A DNA stretch of 7,824 bases from positions 1 to 7,824 of the forward strand of contig CALALQ010000196.1 in NCBI GenBank assembly GCA_937925595.1, written 5' to 3'. The position numbers and the translations under genes are program-made. Within the stretch, counting starts at the first letter, position 1; every line of letters begins with the position of its first letter. The DNA comes from an uncultured Demequina sp. Lineage in GTDB: Bacteria > Actinomycetota > Actinomycetes > Actinomycetales > Demequinaceae. Positions 1 through 6,419 of this stretch are shown one piece after another. The notes under the pieces are model-generated. The model had not been told where the DNA came from. It did not search any database and was given only the letters and a program-made list of their open reading frames with translations.

Positions 1-689
1 AGGCGCGTGAGGCGCGTCGCAACCAGGCGAACACCGAGATCAAGGAGATGCGTTTCCGTCTCAAGATCGACGACCACGACTACGAGACCAAGAAGGGTCA
101 CGTTGTCCGCTTCCTCAAGGGTGGCGACAAGGTCAAGGTGACGATCATGTTCCGTGGTCGTGAGCAGTCCCGCCCCGAAATGGGTCGTCGCCTGCTCATG
201 AAGCTCGCCGAGGATGTCGCCGAGTTCGGCGTGGTGGAGAACGCTCCCAACCAGGAGGGCCGCAACATGTCGCTGGTCCTTGGCCCGCTGAAGAAGAAGG
301 CGGAGGCCAAGGAGGAGCAGCGCAAGGCTCGCGAGGCTGCGAAGGCAGCGTCGGAGGCCGAGCGTGAGGCTCGTCGCAAGAGCGACGCTGCGCAGGCCGC
401 ACCGGCTGCCGCCCCCGCGGAGGCTGAGGTCGAGGCTCCGGAGGTCGAGGCTCCGGAGGTCGAGGCTCCTGCAGAGGCCGCGGCACCCGCCGCTGAGGCT
501 GCTGAGGCTCCCGCCGCTGAGGCTGCTGAGGCTCCCGCCGAGGCCGCTGCCGACGCCAAGCCCGCCAAGCCTGCTGCGAAGCCGGCCGCCAAGTCGGCTG
601 CCAAGCCCGGCGCGGCCAAGCCCGCTGCCCCCAAGCCTGCGCCCAAGGCGCCGGCCAAGCCCAAGCCCGGCACAGCGTCGGGCAACTAG
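1..689 (+). CDS. infC: Translation initiation factor IF3, 3' part (5' end outside window)
   Basis: IF3 binds the 30S subunit, checks start-codon/initiator-tRNA pairing and keeps the subunits apart. The reading frame is already open at base 3, and the residues before the first ATG (base 48) are IF3-like ([20 protein letters not shown]), so that ATG is internal. The gene starts upstream and the N-terminal IF3 domain is missing here. Numbered from the ATG at 48, the C-terminal 30S-binding domain ends near residue 80 (RNMSLVLGP). A tail of about 133 residues follows: a charged, probably helical stretch (81-115), an Ala/Pro/Glu stretch with three EVEAP repeats (116-168), then a Lys/Pro/Ala stretch (169-207). 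Escherichia coli IF3 is about 180 residues and ends near its C domain, so this tail is an extension. The gene stops with TAG at 687-689 and heads the infC-rpmI-rplT group. Identity is very secure; the function of the tail is unknown. Confidence 0.97.
   Translation, partial: AREARRNQANTEIKEMRFRLKIDDHDYETKKGHVVRFLKGGDKVKVTIMFRGREQSRPEMGRRLLMKLAEDVAEFGVVENAPNQEGRNMSLVLGPLKKKAEAKEEQRKAREAAKAASEAEREARRKSDAAQAAPAAAPAEAEVEAPEVEAPEVEAPAEAAAPAAEAAEAPAAEAAEAPAEAAADAKPAKPAAKPAAKSAAKPGAAKPAAPKPAPKAPAKPKPGTASGN
426..470 (+). repeat. Three tandem 15-bp units in the infC tail
   Basis: The unit GAGGTCGAGGCTCCG occurs at 426-440 and 441-455, and at 456-470 with one changed final base. Each unit encodes EVEAP, so repeat gain or loss would keep the frame. 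This is seen directly in the sequence. Confidence 0.95.
486..540 (+). repeat. Tandem 24-bp repeat in the infC tail
   Basis: A 24-bp unit beginning CCCGCCGCTGAGG is repeated exactly at 486-509 and 510-533, and its first seven bases occur again at 534-540. It encodes an Ala/Glu/Pro octapeptide repeat (PAAEAAEA). Like the 15-bp array just upstream it is in frame, so copy number could vary without breaking infC. Confidence 0.93.
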
Positions 690-695
690 AGACGT

Positions 696-714
696 TGGGC
701 GCCCCGCGCGCCCA
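696..714 (+). promoter_or_regulatory. Hairpin between infC and rpmI
   Basis: TGGGCGC (696-702) pairs perfectly with GCGCCCA (708-714) around a 5-base loop. The hairpin begins seven bases after the infC stop and is not followed by a T-run, so a standard intrinsic terminator is unlikely. In Escherichia coli and Bacillus, L20 represses this operon by binding leader or intercistronic RNA. Whether this hairpin has a similar role is only a guess; it may instead protect mRNA ends or be chance in GC-rich DNA. Confidence 0.35.
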
Positions 715-758
715 CAAGATGTGCCCGCCCCGGTGGGCCTACAGCGAAAGGTGGAGCC

Positions 759-956
759 ATGAGCCCCAAGAACAAGACGCACTCCGGTGCCAAGAAGCGC
801 TTCAAGCTGACTGGCTCGGGCAAGGTGAAGCACGCCTCGGCGATGAACGTCCACAAGTTCCAGGAGAAGACCAACGCCCGCAAGCGTCGCGTCGCCGTCG
901 ACAACATCCTGTCGGCCCCGGACTCGAAGAAGATCAAGAAGCTGCTGGGCAAGTAA
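759..956 (+). CDS. rpmI: 50S ribosomal protein L35
   Basis: This is a 65-residue, strongly basic protein of the large ribosomal subunit. It has the full-length L35 pattern: PKNKTHSGAKKRFKLTGSGKVK near the N terminus, then a basic stretch (EKTNARKRR) and a lysine-rich end (SKKIKKLLGK). Family members are usually 64-66 residues, so it is complete. The ATG at 759 follows AAAGG (747-751) with a 7-base spacer. The gene lies 69 bases after infC and 26 bases before rplT, the standard order in bacteria, and is presumably co-transcribed with both. No -10-like box is obvious in the gap, so I infer that expression depends on a promoter upstream of infC. Confidence 0.97.
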   Translation: MSPKNKTHSGAKKRFKLTGSGKVKHASAMNVHKFQEKTNARKRRVAVDNILSAPDSKKIKKLLGK

Positions 957-982
957 CCGCCCCGGAAACAAGGAGTTAAGAA

Positions 983-1363
983 ATGGCACGCGTCAAGCGG
1001 GCGGTCAACGCCCAGAAGAAGCGCCGCACTACCCTCGAGCGCGCCGCGGGCTACCGCGGTCAGCGTTCGCGCCTGTACCGCAAGGCCAAGGAGCAGGTCA
1101 CTCACTCGATGGTCTACGCGTACAACGACCGTCGTAAGCGCAAGGGTGACTTCCGCAAGCTGTGGATCCAGCGCATCAACGCTGCGGCCCGTGCGAACGG
1201 CATCACGTACAACCGCTTCATCCAGGGCCTCAAGGCCGCTGGCGTCGAGGTCGACCGCCGCATGCTCGCCGAGCTCGCCGTCTCCGACGAGGCCGCCTTC
1301 GCGACTCTCGTGGACGTTGCCAAGAAGGCCCTTCCGGCCGACGTCAACGCTCCCGCGGCCTAA
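983..1363 (+). CDS. rplT: 50S ribosomal protein L20
   Basis: This 126-residue protein has the L20 signature at its N terminus ([19 protein letters not shown], then [19 protein letters not shown]). L20 binds 23S rRNA early in 50S assembly through its long basic N-terminal extension. The globular C-terminal half ([19 protein letters not shown], then [20 protein letters not shown]) is also intact. The protein has a short Ala-rich end typical of high-GC relatives. The ATG at 983 is preceded by AAGGAG (970-975) with a 7-base spacer, a strong ribosome binding site. In several bacteria L20 is the autorepressor of this operon, by binding leader mRNA; I cannot identify such a site with confidence here. 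The gene ends with TAA at 1361-1363, 24 bases before the methyltransferase gene. Confidence 0.98.
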   Translation: MARVKRAVNAQKKRRTTLERAAGYRGQRSRLYRKAKEQVTHSMVYAYNDRRKRKGDFRKLWIQRINAAARANGITYNRFIQGLKAAGVEVDRRMLAELAVSDEAAFATLVDVAKKALPADVNAPAA

Positions 1364-1387
1364 GCAGCCCGGACCAGCCCTAGGACG

Positions 1388-2341
1388 ATGACAGAACGCC
1401 CCGCTGGGCGCGATTCCGACGCGACGCTCGCCAACCCGCGAGCCGAGCGCGTCAAGCGAGTCGCAGCCTTGGCGGGGCGTTCTGCGCGTTCCAGGGCTGG
1501 GTTGTTCTTGGTTGAGGGTCCGCAAGCGGTGAGGGAGGCCGTCCGGTTCGCCCCCGCGCGCGTGCGGGACGTCTACTTCACGCCCGACGCTGCGGCCAGG
1601 TATCGCGAGATCGTCACCTCTGCGGAGGAGGCGGGGATCTACCTGCACTTTGGCACCGACGAGGTGCTGCGCGCCATGAGCGCCGACTGCCAGGGAGTGC
1701 TGGCGGTTGTCGAGTCGCTCGGCGTAGATGCAGATCCTGCTGACTCGGGCGCTACACCGGGCGCCGCTGACCCGGGCACCGCGGACCCGGGCGCCGCTCT
1801 CACAGCCGCGTTGGGGGAGTCGCCGCGCCTGGTTGCGATCCTCTCCGAGGCCCGGGACCCCGGCAACGTGGGCACCATCATCCGTGTCGCTTCGGCGGCA
1901 GGTGCTGATGCGGTGATCTTGGCGGGCGACTCCGTCGATGTTGAGAACCCCAAGGTGGTGCGCGCGTCGGTTGGGGCAGTGTTCCATGTGCCGGTGGTGC
2001 GGGGAGTCTCGCTCGAGGACGCGGTGGCGGCGGCGCGCGCGGCCGGCATGACGGTGCGAGCCACCGACGGCACCGGCACCACTGAACTCGCGGCCACGGG
2101 TGCTCGCGTTGCGCCTGCCGACAATGCCCGCGCAAGCGCTGGTCTCACCGGCACTGCCGCCGCTCCCGCCAAAACTGCCGCCACCCCCACCGCGTGGATC
2201 TTCGGCAACGAGGCCCGCGGTCTCACACCCGACGAGCTCGCCCTCGCCGACGACGTGGTGCGCATCCCCATGGTCGGCCCCACCGAGAGCCTCAACCTCG
2301 CCTCGGCTGTCACGCTCTGCCTGTACTCGGGGCTGCTCTAG
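1388..2341 (+). CDS. TrmH/SpoU-family RNA 2'-O-methyltransferase (TsnR-like)
   Basis: This 317-residue protein is a SPOUT-class enzyme expected to transfer a methyl group from S-adenosylmethionine to a ribose 2'-hydroxyl in rRNA or tRNA. The N-terminal part (about 20-115) looks like the SpoU substrate-binding domain (RVKRVAALAGRSARSRAGLF, then LVEGPQAVREAV). The trefoil-knot domain has all three SpoU motifs: DPGNVGTIIRVASAAGAD (157-174, with Asn160 and Arg166), FGNEARGL (272-279, with Glu275), and IPMVGPTESLNLASA (293-307, with Ser301 and Asn303). Two Ala/Pro/Gly-rich insertions (about 113-143 and 233-268) are probably flexible loops. The start ATG has only a weak AGGA two bases away, so translation may rely on coupling to rplT. 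In mycobacteria a related gene (tsnR) holds the same place after rplT. The family is certain; the target nucleotide cannot be read from sequence, so I leave the symbol empty. Confidence 0.92.
   Translation: MTERPAGRDSDATLANPRAERVKRVAALAGRSARSRAGLFLVEGPQAVREAVRFAPARVRDVYFTPDAAARYREIVTSAEEAGIYLHFGTDEVLRAMSADCQGVLAVVESLGVDADPADSGATPGAADPGTADPGAALTAALGESPRLVAILSEARDPGNVGTIIRVASAAGADAVILAGDSVDVENPKVVRASVGAVFHVPVVRGVSLEDAVAAARAAGMTVRATDGTGTTELAATGARVAPADNARASAGLTGTAAAPAKTAATPTAWIFGNEARGLTPDELALADDVVRIPMVGPTESLNLASAVTLCLYSGLL
1757..1801 (+). repeat. Imperfect 15-bp triplication in the methyltransferase gene
   Basis: Three diverged in-frame 15-bp units (CCGGGCGCCGCTGAC, CCGGGCACCGCGGAC, CCGGGCGCCGCTCTC) lie in tandem and encode Pro-Gly-Ala/Thr-Ala-Asp-like repeats. 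They make up much of the low-complexity loop between the substrate-binding and catalytic domains. Confidence 0.7.
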
Positions 2342-2388
2342 TCGGCCGTGCTCCAGCGACCAAACCTTTCCACGCCCACACTTCGCCC

Positions 2389-2415
2389 CGCTTCGTGCCC
2401 TCAGGCGGCGAAGCG
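2389..2415. terminator. Possible bidirectional terminator between convergent genes
   Basis: CGCTTCG (2389-2395) pairs with CGAAGCG (2409-2415), and inside it GCC (2397-2399) pairs with GGC (2404-2406) around the loop CTCA. The structure sits 47 bases after the methyltransferase stop and includes the stop codon of the converging HNH gene (2401-2403). That is where a shared terminator is expected. There is no clear T-run on either strand, so confidence is modest. Confidence 0.4.
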
Positions 2416-3813
2416 TGCGGAGCTGGCTGGTTGTCGTCGTCGGTGGGGGTCGACGGTTGCTGGCGGGATGAAGCTCACGTTGTCGCGATCGTCCACCTCG
2501 ATGATCCAGCCGCAGTCGTGCACCCGATGGTGACAGCCCACGCAGAGCATCACCATGTTTCGGGTTGAGGTTCGGCCCCCGTGGGACCAGAAATCTATGT
2601 GGTGGGCGTCGCACCAGGGCAGGGGTCTGGAGCACATCGCACAGCCCTTGTCGCGCTCGCCCAGCGCGACTCGGATCGCGGGCGTCGCGTACCGCGCCGC
2701 GCGCCCCACGTCGAGGGGCAGCGACCCGGCACCCATGACGACGGGCACAACCTCGGCATCGACGGCCATGCGACGCAGGGTCTGCATGGAGATCGGCCCT
2801 TCGAGCGCATCGCACGTCGCGAGTCCCACGTCCTCGCGCAGCGCCTTCTCGTCTACCCGCACCACCACTGTGGTCTTGGGCCGCGTCGTCGCCTGATCGC
2901 AGCCCTGCGCGTGGCGCGCCAACTGCACCAGGATGTCCACATTGATCTGCCCCAGCGACCGGCGCTCGTCCTCGGGCAGCTCGCGCTGTCCGTGCAGCGC
3001 TGCGCTGGCCTCCGCGTCAAAGACCGCAGCCACACTGGCGGCGGACGCGGCATCGAGCGTGCCGTGGACGCCCACCATGCCGTCCCGGCGCTGGAAAAAC
3101 ACGAGTTCGCGCTGTGGACGCTGCGCTTCTTGACGAGCCTCGTAGCCGTCGCGATCCCATTCGGCGAACACCGCGTGGCACAAGCGCCGCACCTCGCGGA
3201 TCTTCATGCCGCGCGCCTTGGACACCAGCACGGCCTCGACCTCTGCGGTGTCGATGGTCATCGCCTCGAGCGTCGTCTCGATGACGCGAATCGCCTCGGT
3301 ACTGAGCGTCCGGTCGCGCGCCGCCTTCGCAAGTGGCGAGAGCTCCATGACGGGCGCCTGCGGACGGACGGGTGGCAACGAATCGGGAGCGGCGCCCTGA
3401 GGTGCTGAGTCCTGAGGCGAGGCGTCCTCAGGCGACGCGACAGGGGGAGCCGGAGGAGCGTCGGGCAGACTGTCGAAATCAAGCGCCTCCGGGGACACCA
3501 CAGGAATCTCCCGCGTCATCACCCGCCCAAGCGCACCCAACGCCATGGCCTGCGATTGGCTGATCCCCGTGACGTGGGCGATCAAAGCAGCGGCGGATGG
3601 GTGCCCCTTCCACCGCGCGTAACGCGAGGGCCCCTCGGTCAGTTCTTCGAGCCGCACAGCGAACGGCGCGAGCAGCGTCTCGCCCGCGCGCAGCACCTCA
3701 CCAATGGACTTGACCCACGACAGCGCGGCATCGCCGGAGAGCACGCGGGGGTCAACCTCGGCGAGCCCCGCCAACGCGTCAACCCGCTCTCGCAGCGCGT
3801 CCAATTGGTCCAT
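2401..3813 (-). CDS. DUF222-HNH endonuclease-like protein (13E12 repeat family)
   Basis: Numbering is from the ATG at 3813, which gives 470 residues. The N-terminal two thirds resemble DUF222, the domain of the actinobacterial 13E12 repeat family. A Pro/Ala/Ser/Asp-rich linker (about 109-156) splits it into a helical N-terminal segment and a core ending near 380. The C-terminal HNH nuclease domain is intact: CAMC (391-394), DAHHID (402-407) with paired histidines, Asn419, and CVGCHHRVH (424-432). The two Cys pairs probably bind zinc. These proteins are predicted nucleases, but their biological role is unknown and they often occur in many copies per genome. No good ribosome binding site marks the start; an in-frame TTG at 3825 would add four residues. 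The gene is antisense to its flanking operons and converges on the methyltransferase gene. It lies 76 bases after the lipoprotein gene on the same strand, so co-transcription is possible. Its base composition does not look foreign. Confidence 0.9.
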   Translation of the reverse strand: MDQLDALRERVDALAGLAEVDPRVLSGDAALSWVKSIGEVLRAGETLLAPFAVRLEELTEGPSRYARWKGHPSAAALIAHVTGISQSQAMALGALGRVMTREIPVVSPEALDFDSLPDAPPAPPVASPEDASPQDSAPQGAAPDSLPPVRPQAPVMELSPLAKAARDRTLSTEAIRVIETTLEAMTIDTAEVEAVLVSKARGMKIREVRRLCHAVFAEWDRDGYEARQEAQRPQRELVFFQRRDGMVGVHGTLDAASAASVAAVFDAEASAALHGQRELPEDERRSLGQINVDILVQLARHAQGCDQATTRPKTTVVVRVDEKALREDVGLATCDALEGPISMQTLRRMAVDAEVVPVVMGAGSLPLDVGRAARYATPAIRVALGERDKGCAMCSRPLPWCDAHHIDFWSHGGRTSTRNMVMLCVGCHHRVHDCGWIIEVDDRDNVSFIPPATVDPHRRRQPASSARFAA

Positions 3814-3863
3814 GAGACAAGCCAACCAGAGGGGTCTGACATAGAGGGCGCACAGCCCAAATC

Positions 3864-3872
3864 TGTGGAAAA
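3864..3872 (-). promoter_or_regulatory. DnaA-box-like 9-mer upstream of the HNH gene
   Basis: Read on the minus strand this is TTTTCCACA, a match to the relaxed Escherichia coli DnaA box TTWTNCACA. It lies about 50 bases upstream of the HNH start. It is a single box with no visible cluster, so it may be chance. No other convincing promoter element is seen in this gap. Confidence 0.25.
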
Positions 3873-3889
3873 CGGACGCACAACACCCA

Positions 3890-4615
3890 CTAAGAGAAAG
3901 CCGTCTCCTCCCAAGGCGTCTCCACGCATATGTAGTCGGGCGAGGCCTGATACTCCCCGTTCGCCTCGTACACCATCGCGGAAACCTTCGTCAGCCTCTC
4001 GTCCCCCAGAATCCACGTCTGCACCGCCGCATCCGGATACCCCACCCACGCCCGCTCGGCGCGCTCCATCGGCTCGGCGAACTGCCCCATGAGCTCCTCG
4101 ACGGCCTCCTCTGGCGTCGCCCCGGTCCCGCCCTCGATCGCCCAACCAGGCATCCCGCCCACCGCGCAACCAAAGTCCTCGGCGGTCGCATCGGACCAGT
4201 GCCCGCCGGGATCCACGACGGTGACCACCACGTCGGCCCCCTCGGCATCGAGAGAGGAGCACGACAGCGCCAGCTCGCCCGGCGGCTCCTCGAGCATCCA
4301 CACACTGGGCTCGGCGGGCAGCTCGTCGCCGCCAGCGGGGTAATGCAGGTATGTCCCGGCCGGCGCCGCGCTCGAGACCCGCAGCGGCACACCCGCGGCC
4401 GTCGCCTGCACGGTTTGCGCCGACACGGTCAGCACAAAGTTCTCATCGCAGTGCACTTCGAGCGCGCCGGGCGCGGAGGGCGGCGTCACCTGAGGCTCAA
4501 CGCCACCACCAGGCATGCCCGACGCTGTGGGCACCTCGTCCGGCCCCGCCCCAGAGCATCCGGTCACCAGCGCGGCAACAGCAAGCAGCCCGGCAACAGT
4601 CATGACTCGCGCCAC
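3890..4615 (-). CDS. Predicted secreted lipoprotein, function unknown
   Basis: The chosen start is the GTG at 4615, giving 241 residues, because AGGAGG (4627-4622) precedes it with a 6-base spacer. A GTG at 4690 would add 25 residues but would place this site inside the gene. The protein begins with a short basic segment (MARVMT), then a hydrophobic stretch and the lipobox VTGC with Cys20. It is therefore predicted to be exported, lipid-anchored and cleaved by signal peptidase II. After Cys20 comes a Gly/Pro-rich linker (about 21-50), then a probably globular domain with four cysteines (56, 119, 150, 230) that could form two disulfides outside the cell. The C-terminal half contains an acidic helix-like segment (ATPEEAVEELMGQFAEPMER) and ends near YICVETPWEE. 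I do not recognise a family or catalytic motif. The gene is divergent from the membrane protein gene and upstream of the HNH gene on the same strand. Confidence 0.8.
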   Translation of the reverse strand: MARVMTVAGLLAVAALVTGCSGAGPDEVPTASGMPGGGVEPQVTPPSAPGALEVHCDENFVLTVSAQTVQATAAGVPLRVSSAAPAGTYLHYPAGGDELPAEPSVWMLEEPPGELALSCSSLDAEGADVVVTVVDPGGHWSDATAEDFGCAVGGMPGWAIEGGTGATPEEAVEELMGQFAEPMERAERAWVGYPDAAVQTWILGDERLTKVSAMVYEANGEYQASPDYICVETPWEETAFS

Positions 4616-4621
4616 ACGCCA

Positions 4622-4627
4622 CCTCCT
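4622..4627 (-). promoter_or_regulatory. Strong ribosome binding site that fixes the lipoprotein start
   Basis: AGGAGG on the minus strand is followed by TGGCGT and then GTG (4615-4613). A 6-base spacer is near ideal, so this site favours the GTG at 4615 over the upstream GTG at 4690 and the ATG at 4603. Confidence 0.8.
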
Positions 4628-4630
4628 CAC

Positions 4631-4648
4631 GCGCGCGCCCGCGCGCGC
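4631..4648 (-). promoter_or_regulatory. Alternating GC palindrome in the lipoprotein 5' leader
   Basis: Two (GC)4 arms (4631-4638 and 4641-4648) flank a central CC, giving a nearly pure purine-pyrimidine alternation of 18 bases. In RNA it could fold as a GC-only hairpin whose foot is three bases from the ribosome binding site of the lipoprotein gene. Such tracts can also adopt Z-DNA. Structure is seen; any regulatory role is inference. Confidence 0.45.
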
Positions 4649-4655
4649 AAACAGC

Positions 4656-4661
4656 ACCTTA
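4656..4661 (-). promoter_or_regulatory. Weak -10-like box for the lipoprotein gene
   Basis: The minus strand reads TAAGGT, which fits the actinobacterial TAnnnT core, and would start transcription about 34 bases before the GTG. No -35 match is visible at the right distance, so this is tentative. Confidence 0.3.
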
Positions 4662-4696
4662 CTCACCCCAACCGGTCCGGCGCCGATCACCCGCGC

Positions 4697-4705
4697 TGGT
4701 ACCCT
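4697..4705 (+). promoter_or_regulatory. Extended -10 box for a probable leaderless transcript
   Basis: TGGTACCCT fits the extended -10 form TGnTAnnnT. The last T is eight bases before the A of the ATG at 4714, the distance at which transcription starts on or next to the start codon. There is no Shine-Dalgarno sequence in between. No -35 match is visible, which is common for extended -10 promoters. Confidence 0.6.
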
Positions 4706-4713
4706 CCACCATC

Positions 4714-5169
4714 ATGGACCTCGTCACGCTGGACGTTCCTGGCGCCCGCAAGCCGGTTGAACTCGAGAACGCCGAAGGCATCTTCTACAAGATCCGCCAC
4801 GGCGGCGAGCTCGTGAAGCGCCGCAAGGGCGGCTGGGACATCCCGCTGCGCAACGGCTCCAACGCGCGCATCACATCCTCGGGCCTCATTCCGGGCTTCC
4901 AGAAGCTGTGGCTCGACGGCAAGCCGCTGTACCAGATGGGCGCTGACGTGGGCATCGCGGAGCGCATCGCGGTCTTCGCCCCGCTCATCCTGGTGCTGTG
5001 GGTCCCGTTCGGCATGTTCCTCGCCGTGATCCTGTTCTTCATGGGACTGCCGGGCATCAAGAACAAGCAGATGCCCGTTGGCCTGCGCGTTGCCCTTCCT
5101 CTCATCAACACGCTTGCCGCGGCGGTCATCCTGACCCTGCTCAGCGGCAAGATCGGCATCTGGGGATAA
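4714..5169 (+). CDS. Small membrane protein, function unknown
   Basis: This 151-residue protein has a polar N-terminal half and a membrane-bound C-terminal half. Residues 1-80 contain short aromatic and glycine-turn patterns (GIFYKIRHGGELVKRRKGGW, then IPLRNGSNARITSSG) that suggest a small beta-rich cytoplasmic domain. Hydrophobic segments lie at about 84-112 (long, and broken by prolines) and 124-143. The loop between them (KNKQ, about 116-119) is basic. There is no signal peptide. I do not recognise the family and see no catalytic motif. The ATG at 4714 has no ribosome binding site but sits eight bases after a good extended -10 box, so it is probably translated from a leaderless mRNA. The gene is divergent from the lipoprotein gene and lies 160 bases before pheS. 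A shared function with either is not shown. Confidence 0.82.
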   Translation: MDLVTLDVPGARKPVELENAEGIFYKIRHGGELVKRRKGGWDIPLRNGSNARITSSGLIPGFQKLWLDGKPLYQMGADVGIAERIAVFAPLILVLWVPFGMFLAVILFFMGLPGIKNKQMPVGLRVALPLINTLAAAVILTLLSGKIGIWG

Positions 5170-5190
5170 ACTCGTCCCATGACGCACGGA

Positions 5191-6418
<1,228 letters not shown>

Positions 6419-6419
6419 G

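Noticed and set aside
686..2815. Very long minus-strand open frame (709 codons) across rpmI, rplT and the methyltransferase gene
   Set aside because: It is antisense to three recognised genes and has low-complexity Arg/Ala/Gly composition typical of spurious frames in GC-rich DNA.
2581..3408. Plus-strand open frame of 275 codons inside the HNH gene
   Set aside because: It is antisense to an intact DUF222-HNH protein with conserved zinc and catalytic residues; no domain or start signal supports it.
3846..3858. GGGC-GCACA-GCCC hairpin downstream of the lipoprotein gene as its terminator
   Set aside because: It has only four pairs and no T-run, so it is too weak to call in GC-rich DNA.
3639..4301. 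Minus-strand frame of 220 codons bridging the lipoprotein and HNH genes
   Set aside because: It overlaps both better-supported genes in another frame and is Gly/Arg/Ala-rich without features.
4616..4690. Longer lipoprotein start at the GTG at 4690
   Set aside because: It would put the AGGAGG site and the GC palindrome inside the gene and add 25 residues before the signal peptide; the GTG at 4615 has an ideal site.
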